From contig NZ_CP080437.1 of NCBI RefSeq assembly GCF_021216655.1, positions 930,001 through 994,000 on the forward strand: 64,000 nt of DNA, written 5' to 3'. A program made the translations under genes and the position numbers. The notes under the pieces are model-generated. The model was not told where the DNA came from. It saw nothing but the letters and a program-made list of their open reading frames with translations, and searched no databases. Source of the stretch: Clavibacter michiganensis. GTDB taxonomy: Bacteria > Actinomycetota > Actinomycetes > Actinomycetales > Microbacteriaceae. This document shows, one piece after another, positions 10,323-20,743 of this stretch (positions are counted from its first letter, which is position 1; each line of letters starts with the position of its first letter).

Positions 10323-11024
10323 ATGACCTCCCGCTGGCACGACACCCTGGCCTCGTTCGACCTCGAGACGACGGGGGTGGACGTCGAGACCGCGCGCATC
10401 GTCACGGCGTGCATCGTCGTCCTGGACGCGCAGGGCGAGGTCCTCGAGCGGCACGACTGGCTCGCGGATCCCGGGGTCGAGATCCCCGCGGGCGCGGCCG
10501 CCATCCACGGCGTCACCACGGAGCGAGCCCGCGCCGAGGGGCGCGACGCCGCGGTGGTCGTCCTCGAGATCGTCACCACCATCCGTGCGATGTTCGCCCG
10601 CGGCCTCGCGCTGGTGGTCTACAACGCGCCCTACGACCTCACGCTCCTCAACCGGGAGGCCGTGCGGCACGGGGTCGAGCCCCTGCGCGACACCGGCCCC
10701 GTCATCGACCCGCTCGTCATCGACAAGGCCGTCGACACCTACCGCCGCGGCAAGCGCACGCTGTCCGTCGCCGCGGAGCACTACGGCGTCCGCCTCGACG
10801 ACGCGCACGACGCCGGCGCGGACGCCATCGCCGCCGGTCGGGTGGCCCAGGCCATCGCCGGACGCTACGCGGACCAGCTCGACATCCCCGTGCTCGACCT
10901 CCACGACCGCCAGGTCGACTGGTCACGCGTGCAGGCGGAGAGCTTCCAGGACTACATGCGCCGCACGCGCGATCCGGCGTTCACGACGTCCGGCGCCTGG
11001 CCCGAGCGGCACGCCGGATCCTGA
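10323..11024 (+). CDS. 3'-5' exonuclease, DnaQ/DEDD fold
   Basis: 233 residues from ATG 10323, only 10 nt after treS. SFDLETTGV is the ExoI D-x-E motif; VVYNAPYDLTLL holds the ExoII Asp; HDAGADAIAAGRVA near residue 165 is the ExoIII H-x-A-x-x-D (DEDDh type). The family removes nucleotides from DNA or RNA 3' ends using two metal ions; stand-alone proteins of this kind are annotated DNA polymerase III epsilon-like. There is no BRCT or GIY-YIG extension. Proximity to treS looks positional. A strong hairpin follows its stop. Confidence 0.87.
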   Translation: MTSRWHDTLASFDLETTGVDVETARIVTACIVVLDAQGEVLERHDWLADPGVEIPAGAAAIHGVTTERARAEGRDAAVVVLEIVTTIRAMFARGLALVVYNAPYDLTLLNREAVRHGVEPLRDTGPVIDPLVIDKAVDTYRRGKRTLSVAAEHYGVRLDDAHDAGADAIAAGRVAQAIAGRYADQLDIPVLDLHDRQVDWSRVQAESFQDYMRRTRDPAFTTSGAWPERHAGS

Positions 11025-11050
11025 TCCCCCTCCCTCGGCCCTGGACGACA

Positions 11051-11080
11051 AAGGGCGCCCGGCCGAGGCCGGGCGCCCTT
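11051..11080. terminator. Bidirectional hairpin terminator
   Basis: Perfect inverted repeat AAGGGCGCCCGGC / GCCGGGCGCCCTT around a 4-nt loop, between the converging exonuclease and rpmE2 genes. In GC-rich actinobacteria such stems terminate without a long U tract. Confidence 0.75.
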
Positions 11081-11100
11081 CGTGCTGCAGCGGGAGGCTG

Positions 11101-11358
11101 CTACTTCTTGGTGCCGAAACCCGCGTAGCGCGAGTTGAACTTCTCGACGCGTCCGGCGGAGTCCATGATGCGCTGCTTGCCCGTGTAGAACGGGTGCGAC
11201 TCGCTCGAGATCTCGACGTCGATGACGGCGTACGTGTTGCCGTCCTCCCACTCGATGGTCTTGGAGCTGCTCACGGTGGAGCGCGTGAGGAAGGTCGCGC
11301 CGGAGGCGAGGTCGCGGAAGACGACGGGGGCGTACTTGGGGTGGATGTCGGTCTTCAT
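11101..11358 (-). CDS. rpmE2: 50S ribosomal protein L31 type B
   Basis: 85 residues: [16 protein letters not shown] at the start and SHPFYTGKQ in the middle are hallmarks of L31. There are no Cys residues, so this is the type B (zinc-independent, C-minus) form that replaces zinc-binding L31 under zinc shortage in several bacteria. Actinobacteria often control the C-minus form with Zur; I see no clear Zur box in the 131 nt upstream. Monocistronic, with a terminator downstream and an unrelated ABC ATPase gene upstream. Confidence 0.93.
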   Translation of the reverse strand: MKTDIHPKYAPVVFRDLASGATFLTRSTVSSSKTIEWEDGNTYAVIDVEISSESHPFYTGKQRIMDSAGRVEKFNSRYAGFGTKK

Positions 11359-11489
11359 CGGGGTGTCCTTCGTCGTTTCTGGAGTCTGATTGGGAAGCGT
11401 GGGTGCCCGGGATGATCACCGGACCAGTGGACGAGCCTACCAGACGGGTGCCGCGAACGGGCAGGCGCGCCGGGGGCCGTCCGACGGGG

Positions 11490-12278
11490 TCAGGAGCGGA
11501 CGGCGCGGGCCGTGAAGCGGCCGTCGTCGTGCGTGACCTCGAGCGCGAGGCCGAAGGCCCGGCCGAGGTTGTCGGCCGTGATGACGTCCGCGAGCGGACC
11601 CGCGGCGACGACCGCTCCCTCGCGCAGCAGCAGCGCGTGCGTGAAACCGCGCGGGATCTCCTCGACGTGGTGCGTGACCATGACGATGCCGGGCGCCTCG
11701 GGCGCCGACGCGTAGCCGCCGAGGAGCTGCAGCAGCTCCTCGCGCGCGCCGAGGTCGAGGCTCGCGGCCGGCTCGTCGAGGAGGAGCAGCTCGGGATCGG
11801 TCATGATCGAGCGCGCGATCTGCACGCGCTTCTGCTCGCCGTCGCTCAGCGTGCCGAACCGCCGCTGCTCGAGGTGGCCGAGGCGCCACTCGGCGAGCAC
11901 GCGCTGGGCGCGGCGCACGTCGATGTCCTCGTAGTCCTCGTTCCAGCGGCCCGTGACCGAGTACGCGGCGGTGAGCACGACGTCGAGCACGGTCTCGTCC
12001 GCGGGGATCCGCCGGGCCATCGCGGTGGACGCGAAGCCGATGCGCGAGCGCAGCTCGAACACGTCGACCCGGCCGAGCTCGTGGTCGAGGACCGTCGCGG
12101 TGCCGGAGGACGGGTGGGCCATGGCGGAGGCGATCTGCAGGAGGCTCGTCTTCCCGGCGCCGTTCGGGCCGAGGACGACCCAGCGCTCGTCGCCGTCCAC
12201 CGTCCACTCCACCTGGTCGAGGATGGTCGTCCCGTTCCGGACGAAGGACACTCCGGACAGGGAGAGGACGTGGCTCAT
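11490..12278 (-). CDS. Orphan ABC transporter-type ATP-binding protein
   Basis: 262 residues from ATG 12278 (a GTG two codons earlier is possible). Walker A GPNGAGKT, signature LSDGEQKRV (D replaces the second Ser/Gly of LSGGQ), Walker B LLLLDEPA and the switch VMVTHHVEE are present. It contains one nucleotide-binding domain and no membrane domain, and neither neighbour is a permease. It resembles the YlmA/Rv3041c group of stand-alone ATPases; in M. tuberculosis that gene sits beside serB2, and here serB is 2.5 kb away. The role is unknown: import ATPase for a distant permease or a soluble ATPase. Confidence 0.83.
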   Translation of the reverse strand: MSHVLSLSGVSFVRNGTTILDQVEWTVDGDERWVVLGPNGAGKTSLLQIASAMAHPSSGTATVLDHELGRVDVFELRSRIGFASTAMARRIPADETVLDVVLTAAYSVTGRWNEDYEDIDVRRAQRVLAEWRLGHLEQRRFGTLSDGEQKRVQIARSIMTDPELLLLDEPAASLDLGAREELLQLLGGYASAPEAPGIVMVTHHVEEIPRGFTHALLLREGAVVAAGPLADVITADNLGRAFGLALEVTHDDGRFTARAVRS

Positions 12279-12365
12279 GCGCACGAGTCTACCGGCCCGG
12301 GCCGCGCGACCCGCCCGGTCGTGGGGAGCGCCGGGCCGACCTCGTGGGGGCCGGTGCCCGGTCGA

Positions 12366-13550
12366 TCAGCGCAGGATCGACGCGTAGATCGCCTCGGTCT
12401 GGCGCGCGATGCGGTCCCAGCCGAACTCGCGCTCGGCGCGGACGCGGCCGGCCTCCCCCATGCGGCGCGCGGCGTCGGGATCCGCGACGACCTCCGTCAA
12501 CGCGGCGGCCAGGTCCCGGACGAAGCGCTCGGGATCGGTGGGCGTGCCCGTGCCGTCCGTGGCCTGGTCGATGGGGACGAGGCGGCCGGTGACGCCGTCG
12601 TCGACGACCTCGGGGATCCCGCCCGTGGCCGTGCCGACGACGGGCGCGCCGCAGGCCATGGCCTCGAGGTTCACGATGCCGAGCGGCTCGTAGACGGACG
12701 GGCAGACGAAGACGGTTCCGGCCGTGAGGACGGCCGAGAGCTCGCGGCGCGGCAGCAGGCGGTCGATCCACACGACGCCCGAGCGCTCCTCCTGCAGGCC
12801 GCGGACGAGGGCCGTGACCTCCTCCATGATCTGCGGGGTGTCGGGCGCGCCCGCGCACAGGACCATCTGCACGTCGGCGGGCAGCAGCGCGGCGGCGCGG
12901 AGGAGGTAGGGCAGGCCCTTCTGACGCGTGATCCGGCCGACGAACACGACCGAGGGACGCGACGGGTCGACGCCGAGCGAGCGCACGAGCTCGTCGTCGT
13001 GCACAGGCGCCCACGACGCGAGGTCGATGCCGTTGTAGACCGTGTGCACCCGGGCCTCGTCGAGCGCGGGGTACGAGCGGAGGATGTCGCGCTTCATGCC
13101 GTCGCTGACCGCGATCACCGCGTCAGCAGCCTCGTACGCGGTGCGCTCGATCCAGCTGGAGACGCGGTAGCCGCCGCCCAGCTGCTCGGCCTTCCACGGG
13201 CGCAGCGGCTCGAGGCTGTGCGCGGTGACGACGTGCGGGATCCCGTGCAGCATCGACGCGACGTGGCCCGCGTGGTTCGCGTACCAGGTGTGCGAGTGGA
13301 CGACGTCGGCGCCCGCGACGTCGCTCGCGATCGCCAGGTCGACGGCCATCGTCTGCAGCGTCGCGTTGGCGCCCGCGAGCTCCGACGGGACGGGATAGGA
13401 GAACACGCCGGGCTCATCACGGGGCGCCCCGAAGGCCCGGACGACGACCTCCGTCTGCTGCCGCATGGCCTTCACGAGCTCCGTGACATGGACCCCGGCA
13501 CCCCCGTAGACCTCGGGCGGATACTCCTTGGTGATCACGTCTGCTCGCAT
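12366..13550 (-). CDS. glgA: Glycogen synthase, actinobacterial GT4 type (GlgA/GlgM)
   Basis: 394 residues from ATG 13550. The N-terminus [18 protein letters not shown] is the K-x-G-G-x-G-equivalent loop of GT4 glycogen synthases; [20 protein letters not shown] is the linker into the donor domain, and [15 protein letters not shown] carries the E-x7-E motif. This GT4 branch includes mycobacterial Rv1212c, shown to make alpha-maltose-1-phosphate from ADP-glucose (GlgM), so the product could be maltose-1-phosphate as well as glycogen. It is divergent from glgC across only 46 bp, which supplies its substrate. Confidence 0.9.
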   Translation of the reverse strand: MRADVITKEYPPEVYGGAGVHVTELVKAMRQQTEVVVRAFGAPRDEPGVFSYPVPSELAGANATLQTMAVDLAIASDVAGADVVHSHTWYANHAGHVASMLHGIPHVVTAHSLEPLRPWKAEQLGGGYRVSSWIERTAYEAADAVIAVSDGMKRDILRSYPALDEARVHTVYNGIDLASWAPVHDDELVRSLGVDPSRPSVVFVGRITRQKGLPYLLRAAALLPADVQMVLCAGAPDTPQIMEEVTALVRGLQEERSGVVWIDRLLPRRELSAVLTAGTVFVCPSVYEPLGIVNLEAMACGAPVVGTATGGIPEVVDDGVTGRLVPIDQATDGTGTPTDPERFVRDLAAALTEVVADPDAARRMGEAGRVRAEREFGWDRIARQTEAIYASILR

Positions 13551-13596
13551 TGGTCGAACGCTAGTACATGCCCCGACGTGCATCTACGCTGGAGCA

Positions 13597-14838
13597 ATGG
13601 CATCGAAGAAGATCTTTGGAATCGTGCTCGCCGGCGGCGAGGGCAAGCGCCTCATGCCGCTCACCGCGGACCGGGCGAAGCCCGCCGTCCCGTTCGGCGG
13701 GCAGTACCGGCTCATCGACTTCGCGCTCTCCAACCTCATCAACTCGGGGCTCACGCAGATCGTCGTGCTGACGCAGTACAAGTCGCACTCGCTCGACCGC
13801 CACGTGTCGCAGACCTGGCGCCTCAACCAGATGCTCAACTCCTACATCGCGTCGGTGCCCGCGCAGCAGCGGCTCGGCAAGCGCTGGTTCAGCGGCTCGG
13901 CGGACGCGATCCTGCAGAGCCTCAACCTCATCAACGACGAGAAGCCCGACATCGTCGTCGTGGTCGGCGCGGACCACGTCTACCGCATGGACTTCAGCCA
14001 GATGATCGAGGCGCACATCGCGTCCGGACACGGAGCCACGGTCGCGGCGATCCGCCAGCCCATCGAGCTCGCCGACCAGTTCGGCGTCATCGACGTGGAC
14101 CCCGCGAACCCGTACCAGATCCGCGCGTTCCTCGAGAAGCCGAAGGACCCGCAGGGGCTCGACGACTCCCCCGGCGAGGTGCTCGCGTCCATGGGCAACT
14201 ACGTCTTCGACACCGACCAGCTCATCGACGCGGTGCGCCGCGACGGCGAGAACGCGGAGTCCGCGCACGACATGGGCGGCGACATCGTGCCGTGGTTCGT
14301 CGAGCAGGGGAACGCGGGCGTGTACGACCTGAACCGCAACGAGGTCCCCGGGGCCAACGACCGCGACAGGTACTACTGGCGCGACGTCGGCACGATCGAG
14401 TCGTTCTTCGACGCGCACCAGGACCTCATCTCGGCGCTGCCGGTGTTCAACCTCTACAACAAGGACTGGCCGATCTTCAGCCAGCAGCTCAACAGCCCGC
14501 CGGCCAAGTTCGTCCGCGACGCGCAGGGCAACACGGGCACCATGATCGACTCGATCACCTCGCTCGGCGGCGTCATCAGCGGCGCCCACGTCGAGCGCAG
14601 CGTGCTCGGCCCGTGGGTCATAGCGGAGTCGGGCGCGCGCATCGTCGACAGCATCGTGTTCGACAAGGTGCACATCGGGGCCGGCGCGGTCATCACGCGC
14701 GCCATCCTCGACAAGGATGTCGAGGTCGAGCCCGGCGCCACGGTCGGCGTCGACCACGATCGTGACCGCGAACGCGGCTTCACGGTCACCGACGGCGGCA
14801 TCACCGTCGTGGGCAAGGGCGTGCGCGTCACCCCGTGA
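13597..14838 (+). CDS. glgC: Glucose-1-phosphate adenylyltransferase (ADP-glucose pyrophosphorylase)
   Basis: 413 residues from ATG 13597. The nucleotide loop [14 protein letters not shown] with AKPAVPFGG, then [12 protein letters not shown] (metal Asp) and FLEKPKDP, identify GlgC; the C-terminal 110 residues form the left-handed beta helix ([24 protein letters not shown]). It makes ADP-glucose from ATP and glucose-1-phosphate in the cytoplasm, the committing step of glycogen synthesis. Upstream in-frame codons back to 13528 lie in glgA. A TACGCT at 13585-13590 could be a -10 box, which would make the mRNA nearly leaderless. serB begins inside its stop codon (GTGA). Confidence 0.95.
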   Translation: MASKKIFGIVLAGGEGKRLMPLTADRAKPAVPFGGQYRLIDFALSNLINSGLTQIVVLTQYKSHSLDRHVSQTWRLNQMLNSYIASVPAQQRLGKRWFSGSADAILQSLNLINDEKPDIVVVVGADHVYRMDFSQMIEAHIASGHGATVAAIRQPIELADQFGVIDVDPANPYQIRAFLEKPKDPQGLDDSPGEVLASMGNYVFDTDQLIDAVRRDGENAESAHDMGGDIVPWFVEQGNAGVYDLNRNEVPGANDRDRYYWRDVGTIESFFDAHQDLISALPVFNLYNKDWPIFSQQLNSPPAKFVRDAQGNTGTMIDSITSLGGVISGAHVERSVLGPWVIAESGARIVDSIVFDKVHIGAGAVITRAILDKDVEVEPGATVGVDHDRDRERGFTVTDGGITVVGKGVRVTP

Positions 14839-15533
14839 GCGCTGTCCTCCCGCTGACGCCGGACGCCCCGTCGGCGTCGCCCGTCCCCCCTGCCCTGCCG
14901 CGCATGCTCGTGGTCCTGGACGTCGACTCGACCCTCATCGAGGACGAGGCCATCGAGCTGCTCGCGGCCGAGGCGGGCTCGCTCGACGAGGTCGCCGCCG
15001 TCACCGACCGGGCGATGCGCGGCGAGCTCGACTTCGCGGAGAGCCTCCGCTCGCGGGTCGCGACGCTGGCCGGGCTGCCGTCCTCCGTGCACGCGACGGT
15101 GGGGGCGCGGATCCGCGTCACGCCGGGTGCCGAGCGCATGATCCAGGGTCTGCACGAGGCCGGCCACGTCGTCGCCGTCGTGTCGGGCGGGTTCCACGAG
15201 CTGCTGGATCCGCTCGCCGAGCGACTCGGCCTCGACCTCTGGCGCGCCAACAGGCTGGAGACCGCCGAGGGGCGTCTCACCGGGTGCGTCGCGGGGCCGG
15301 TCGTCGACGCCGCGGCGAAGCGCGACGCCGTGGAGGAGTGGAGCCGCGAGCTCGGGATCCCGCTCGCCCGCGTCGTCGCGGTCGGCGACGGTGCCAACGA
15401 CCTGGAGATGATGGCCGTGGCCGGGCTCTCGGTCGCGTTCGACGCGAAGCCCGCCGTCCGTCGGCGCGCCGACGTGTGCGTCGACCGCCGCGACCTCGCG
15501 CAGGTGCTCGCGCTCCTCGGTCTCCCGAGCTGA
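14835..15533 (+). CDS. serB: Phosphoserine phosphatase
   Basis: 232 residues from GTG 14835, overlapping the glgC stop by 4 nt. HAD motifs are clear: VLDVDSTLI (D-x-D-x-T), VVSGGF (motif II Ser), AAKRDAV (Lys) and [11 protein letters not shown] (motif IV Asp pair). [15 protein letters not shown] is the SerB cap. It removes phosphate from O-phosphoserine in the last step of serine synthesis. It lacks the ACT regulatory domains found in mycobacterial SerB2 and is shorter than E. coli SerB (322 residues), so feedback control by serine through ACT is unlikely. Coupling to glgC is unusual functionally. Confidence 0.93.
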   Translation: MSAVLPLTPDAPSASPVPPALPRMLVVLDVDSTLIEDEAIELLAAEAGSLDEVAAVTDRAMRGELDFAESLRSRVATLAGLPSSVHATVGARIRVTPGAERMIQGLHEAGHVVAVVSGGFHELLDPLAERLGLDLWRANRLETAEGRLTGCVAGPVVDAAAKRDAVEEWSRELGIPLARVVAVGDGANDLEMMAVAGLSVAFDAKPAVRRRADVCVDRRDLAQVLALLGLPS

Positions 15534-15553
15534 CGCGTCGCTGGGTCCGCGTC

Positions 15554-16510
15554 TCAGCCCGTGACGACCGCCCGGGCGATCGCCGCGAGCTGCGCGATGT
15601 TCGCGGGCATCCGCTCCCGCTCCGAGGGCAGGCTCGCGAGGTGCGTGACGTTGTCGAGGTACGCCAGGAAGATGAACGCGCCGAAGCGCTCGTCCGGGAC
15701 GCCCGTGCTGCCGCCCGCCGCCGTGTAGGCGCGGTGGAACTGGGCGCGCTGCCGGGGCGCGAGGTACATGATCGCTGCGGCGACGTCGAGGCCCGCGGGC
15801 CCCAGGCCGCACCGGTCGAAGTCGATGACGGAGACGCCGGTCGGCCCCTGGATCAGGTTCCCCGGGTGGTAGTCGCCGTGCACCATGATCGGCGGCCCGG
15901 CCTCCGCCAGGGTGGCGCGGAGCTCCTCGATCGCACCGGCGAGCGCGTCGGCGGTGGAGCCGTCGGACATGATGCCCGGGTAGCCCTCGACCAGGCGCTC
16001 CAGTCGCGTGGTCGCGTAGTCCGCGTCGTAGCGGCGACGCTGGCCCGCGAGCCCGACCGCCGCCGGATCCGCGCCGACCGCGTGCAGGGCGGCCAGCGTC
16101 TCGGCGAACGGGCCGGCATCGGCCGATGCGGGGAGGCTGCTCAGCATCTCGCCGTCGTGCCAGGTGAGCAGGCTCGCGAGGCGCCGCTCCACGCGTCCGC
16201 CCGACGCGTCCACCACCGCACGGCGGAGGCCGATCTCGTCGTCGTCCGGCACGGCGACCTCGACGGTCGCCGTCCAGGAGCCGTCGCGCGTGCGCTGCGG
16301 CACCGGCACGGAGGGCCCGCCGCGCGCGGCGAGCACGTCGAGCCAGTCGAGCTCCAGGTCGATCTCGTGCTGCCTCCGGCGCGCGACGTGGAGGCGCAGC
16401 AGGTAGCGGGACCCGGCGTCCACGTCGACCTGGTAGGCGTGGTTGTGCGTGGCCCCCAGCTCGGTGAGCGCGGCGGGACCGAGGTCCCAGGCCGCCAGGA
16501 GGTCGGACAC
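15554..16510 (-). CDS. Aminoglycoside phosphotransferase-fold kinase
   Basis: 318 residues from GTG 16510 (VSDLLAAWDLG). A longer frame to 16612 overlaps the end of fabG and was rejected. MVHGDYHPGNLI is the catalytic H-G-D-x-x-x-x-N loop and VIDFDRCGLGP the metal Asp. The N-lobe YLLRLHVARR resembles the ATP-binding strands. Members phosphorylate small hydroxyl substrates (choline, homoserine, fructosamine, antibiotics) or proteins (SrkA). No antibiotic-resistance context is present, so a metabolic kinase is more likely. It sits 23 nt after fabG on the same strand. Confidence 0.8.
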   Translation of the reverse strand: MSDLLAAWDLGPAALTELGATHNHAYQVDVDAGSRYLLRLHVARRRQHEIDLELDWLDVLAARGGPSVPVPQRTRDGSWTATVEVAVPDDDEIGLRRAVVDASGGRVERRLASLLTWHDGEMLSSLPASADAGPFAETLAALHAVGADPAAVGLAGQRRRYDADYATTRLERLVEGYPGIMSDGSTADALAGAIEELRATLAEAGPPIMVHGDYHPGNLIQGPTGVSVIDFDRCGLGPAGLDVAAAIMYLAPRQRAQFHRAYTAAGGSTGVPDERFGAFIFLAYLDNVTHLASLPSERERMPANIAQLAAIARAVVTG

Positions 16511-16533
16511 GGCGCTCTCCCCGACGGACGGCG

Positions 16534-17244
16534 TCAGTGGCCCATGCCGAGGCCGCCGTCGACCGGGATCACGGCGCCCGAGACGTACGCGGCCTCGTCG
16601 GAGGAGACCCACGCCACGACGCCCGCGACCTCGGCGGCGGTGCCGTAGCGACCTGCGGGGATGGACTTCTTGTACTCGGCGGCGGTCGCCTCGGGCAGCT
16701 CCGCGGTCATGTCCGTCTCGATGAAGCCCGGCGCGACGACGTTCGCGGTGATGCCGCGGCCGCCGAGCTCGCGCGTGACCGAGCGGGCGAGGCCCACCAG
16801 CCCGCTCTTGGACGCCGCGTAGTTGACCTGCCCGCCGGAGCCGTAGAGCCCGACGACGCTGGAGATCAGGACGATGCGGCCGAAGCGCGCCTTGAGCATG
16901 CCCTTCGACGCGCGCTTGACGACGCGGAACGCGCCGCCCAGGTTCGTGTCGACGACCTCGGTGAAGTCGTCGTCGCTCATGCGCATCATGAGGGTGTCGC
17001 GCGTGATGCCCGCGTTGGCGACCACGACCTCGACGGGTCCGTACGCGGCCTCGACCTCGGTGAACGCGGCGTCGACGGACGCGACGTCGGTCACGTCGGC
17101 GCGCACCGTCAGGCTGCCCTCGGGGCCCTGGCCGGAGCGCGCGGTGACGGCGACGCGGTGGCCCTGACGCAGCATCTCCTCGGCGATCGCGTATCCGATC
17201 CCCCTGTTGCCTCCGGTGACGACGACGGTGCGTGAGGTGCTCAT
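16534..17244 (-). CDS. fabG: 3-oxoacyl-ACP reductase, MabA/FabG1-like
   Basis: 236 residues from ATG 17244. TGGNRGIGYAIAE is the NADP Rossmann motif, VANAGIT the N-A-G strand, LISSV the catalytic Ser and YAASK the Tyr/Lys pair. The C-terminus VIPVDGGLGMGH is nearly identical to mycobacterial FabG1 (MabA). It reduces 3-oxoacyl-ACP in fatty-acid elongation. In mycobacteria fabG1 is followed by inhA; here it is followed by a phosphotransferase. A frame extending to 17361 is upstream of the real start and overlaps the divergent promoter. Confidence 0.9.
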   Translation of the reverse strand: MSTSRTVVVTGGNRGIGYAIAEEMLRQGHRVAVTARSGQGPEGSLTVRADVTDVASVDAAFTEVEAAYGPVEVVVANAGITRDTLMMRMSDDDFTEVVDTNLGGAFRVVKRASKGMLKARFGRIVLISSVVGLYGSGGQVNYAASKSGLVGLARSVTRELGGRGITANVVAPGFIETDMTAELPEATAAEYKKSIPAGRYGTAAEVAGVVAWVSSDEAAYVSGAVIPVDGGLGMGH

Positions 17245-17363
17245 GGGGGACCTTCCATTACGGCTCGGCGGGGGATCGCGGACGCGGACGAGCCTATCGG
17301 TGGCGCGGCGTACCCTGGTGTCGATGGGGAGCGCGACGCTCCCTCGAAGGACGCCATCCACGC

Positions 17364-17819
17364 ATGCCAGCTCCCCAGCAGTCGGTCACCAGCCTCCCCC
17401 GGTCCCCGCAGGAGGACCGCCATGCCCGCATGGTCAAGTACACCATCGCCATGAGCATCCGCATGGTCTGCATCCTGTCCTGCCTCTTCCTCCAGGGCTG
17501 GTGGCTGGCCGTCGCGGCCATCGGCGCCATCGTGCTCCCGTACTTCGCCGTGATCATCGCGAACGTCGGCGGCAACCAGGGCACGGCCGTCGAGCGCCCC
17601 GGCGGCGTGGTCGTCGTGTCCGCCCGCCACTCCGGCTTCCCGCCGCCTGCCGAGCCGTACGTGCCCTCGGAGCCCTTCCGTGCGTCGGAGGCGTTCACCA
17701 CGCCCGAGCCCTTCACGACGTACGAGACCGGTCGCGCGCCCGAGCCCACGCGCGCCTCCGACGTCCATCCGACGACCGCGGGCGGCACGGCCGCGCCCGA
17801 CACGCCGACCGACGCGTGA
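17364..17819 (+). CDS. DUF3099 small membrane protein
   Basis: 151 residues from ATG 17364. Two adjacent hydrophobic segments (about residues 26-45 and 48-68; CILSCLFLQGWWLAVAA and IVLPYFAVIIAN) follow a conserved MVKYTIAMSIRM, the core of the actinobacterial DUF3099 family. The C-terminal 70 residues are extended, acidic and Pro/Thr-rich with repeated EPF/EAF-TT elements and are probably disordered. Function unknown. It heads a tightly overlapping operon with the small Cys protein and SURF1 (both joined by GTGA), which suggests a membrane or oxidase-related role. Confidence 0.82.
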   Translation: MPAPQQSVTSLPRSPQEDRHARMVKYTIAMSIRMVCILSCLFLQGWWLAVAAIGAIVLPYFAVIIANVGGNQGTAVERPGGVVVVSARHSGFPPPAEPYVPSEPFRASEAFTTPEPFTTYETGRAPEPTRASDVHPTTAGGTAAPDTPTDA

Positions 17820-18073
17820 GCGGGCTCGCCTCCTGGGGCCTCGGATCCGCCGGGCAGTCCTCCGACGTCGTCGAGTGCTCGCGCGCGGGCTGTCGCGTCG
17901 ACGCCGCCTGGCGCGTCGAGTGGCGCAACCCGCGGATCCACGGACCCGAGCGGGTGAAGACGTGGACCGCGTGCGACGAGCACGTCGGCTTCCTGCGCGA
18001 CTTCCTCGCCGGTCGGGACTTCCCCGTGCGCGTCGCCGCGATCGACGCGCCCGTCGCGGGAGCGATCGCGTGA
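17816..18073 (+). CDS. Small Cys/His protein of unknown function
   Basis: 85 residues from GTG 17816, overlapping DUF3099 and SURF1 by 4 nt on each side. Residues about 21-60 contain C-x4-C (CSRAGC) and a later C-x2-H (CDEH) separated by a basic/aromatic stretch with WRVEWRNPRIHGP, a plausible four-ligand metal site. No transmembrane segment. I do not recognise a characterised family; similar short actinobacterial proteins are sometimes labelled acetone carboxylase, which I consider a misannotation given the size. Placement directly before SURF1 makes a part in cytochrome oxidase assembly worth testing. Confidence 0.72.
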   Translation: MSGLASWGLGSAGQSSDVVECSRAGCRVDAAWRVEWRNPRIHGPERVKTWTACDEHVGFLRDFLAGRDFPVRVAAIDAPVAGAIA

Positions 18074-18915
18074 GCCGCTGGCGCTTCGTCCTCAACCGCA
18101 GGTGGGCCGGCTACCTCGCCGTCGCCGTCGTCTTCGCCATCGCGTGCGTGCTGCTCAGCCATTGGCAGTTCGCGCGCCGCGACGAGGCCCTCGCCGAGAT
18201 CGCCAAGGTCGAGGACAACTGGGACCGCGCGCCGCAGCCCGTCGACCAGGTGCTCGCCGACGCGTCGGCGTACGTCGACACGCAGAAGTGGACCCCGGTC
18301 ACCATGACCGGGACCTACCTGGTGGATGAGCAGCTGCTCGCGCGCAACCGGCCGTTCAACGGCCAGCCCGGCTTCGAGGTCCTCACGCCCCTGCGCCTCG
18401 ACGACGGGCGGGTGTTCGTCGTCGACCGCGGCTGGGTGCCCATCGGCAACTCGCAGGACTCCCCCGACTCCGTCCCCGCCCCGCCCGCCGGCGAGGTCAC
18501 GGTCACCGCGCGCCTGAAGGCGGGCGAGCCGGAGCTGCCGGGACGCTCGGCTCCCGAGGGGCAGATCGCCACCGTCAACCTCCCGGACATCGCCCAGCGC
18601 GTCGGGTCACCCACATTCACGGGTGCGTACGGCCTGCTGATCTCGGAGGATCCCGCGCCCGCGGACGCCGCGCCCTTCGCGACGCCGCGACCCGAGGAGG
18701 ACGAGGGCCCGCACCTCTCCTACGCGTTCCAGTGGCTGGTCTTCGCCATCATCGCGTTCGTCGGCCTCGGCGTCGCCATCCGCAACGAGTACCGGATCAT
18801 CAACGCCGACGATCCCGATGAGCAGGACCGCGAGCGCGCCCGACAGGCCAAGCGCGCGCGGAAGCAGCCGTCGGATGCGGACGTCGAGGACAGGATCCTC
18901 GACGACGCCCGCTGA
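18070..18915 (+). CDS. SURF1 family cytochrome c oxidase assembly protein
   Basis: 281 residues from GTG 18070. Two transmembrane segments (residues about 12-31 and 218-238) flank an extracytoplasmic domain with the SURF1 signatures RNRPFNGQPGFEVLTPL and VVDRGWVP. SURF1 helps insert heme a/a3 into subunit I of aa3-type oxidase. ctaA and ctaB, which make heme A, lie 6-9 kb downstream. The 45-residue tail is highly charged. The gene ends 5 nt from the converging ABC-F gene with no visible terminator between them. Confidence 0.9.
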   Translation: MSRWRFVLNRRWAGYLAVAVVFAIACVLLSHWQFARRDEALAEIAKVEDNWDRAPQPVDQVLADASAYVDTQKWTPVTMTGTYLVDEQLLARNRPFNGQPGFEVLTPLRLDDGRVFVVDRGWVPIGNSQDSPDSVPAPPAGEVTVTARLKAGEPELPGRSAPEGQIATVNLPDIAQRVGSPTFTGAYGLLISEDPAPADAAPFATPRPEEDEGPHLSYAFQWLVFAIIAFVGLGVAIRNEYRIINADDPDEQDRERARQAKRARKQPSDADVEDRILDDAR

Positions 18916-18920
18916 CCCGA

Positions 18921-20519
<1,599 letters not shown>

Positions 20520-20684
20520 GGTGAGAGGTCCTTCTGATCAGCGGATGTCCCACGGTCCGTGGGAGAGGGGCGACCCGCAGCAGAGGGGGTCGAGCCCGGT
20601 CGGTCGAGGGCGTCCATCGGACCCGACCGGTCCAGTGTACGAGACGCAGGGCCGTCAGCCCCTCCCGACGACGGCCGGGCGACG

Positions 20685-20723
20685 CGACGACGGCCCCACC
20701 CGGAGCGGGTGGGGCCGTCGTCG
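20685..20723 (-). terminator. Hairpin terminator after the Suf operon
   Basis: An 18-bp perfect stem with a 3-nt loop (GAG), 20 nt beyond the stop of the DUF59 gene; arms begin CGACGACGGCCCC and end GGGGCCGTCGTCG. It likely ends the suf transcript. Confidence 0.8.
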
Positions 20724-20743
20724 ACGAGCGGTCGGGCGGATGA

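Noticed and set aside
15554..16510. Aminoglycoside resistance gene
   Set aside because: Only the kinase fold is shared; no resistance or mobile context, and housekeeping neighbours.
17816..18073. Acetone carboxylase annotation used for similar short proteins
   Set aside because: Acetone carboxylase subunits are much larger or unrelated in motif; an 85-residue Cys/His protein does not support it.
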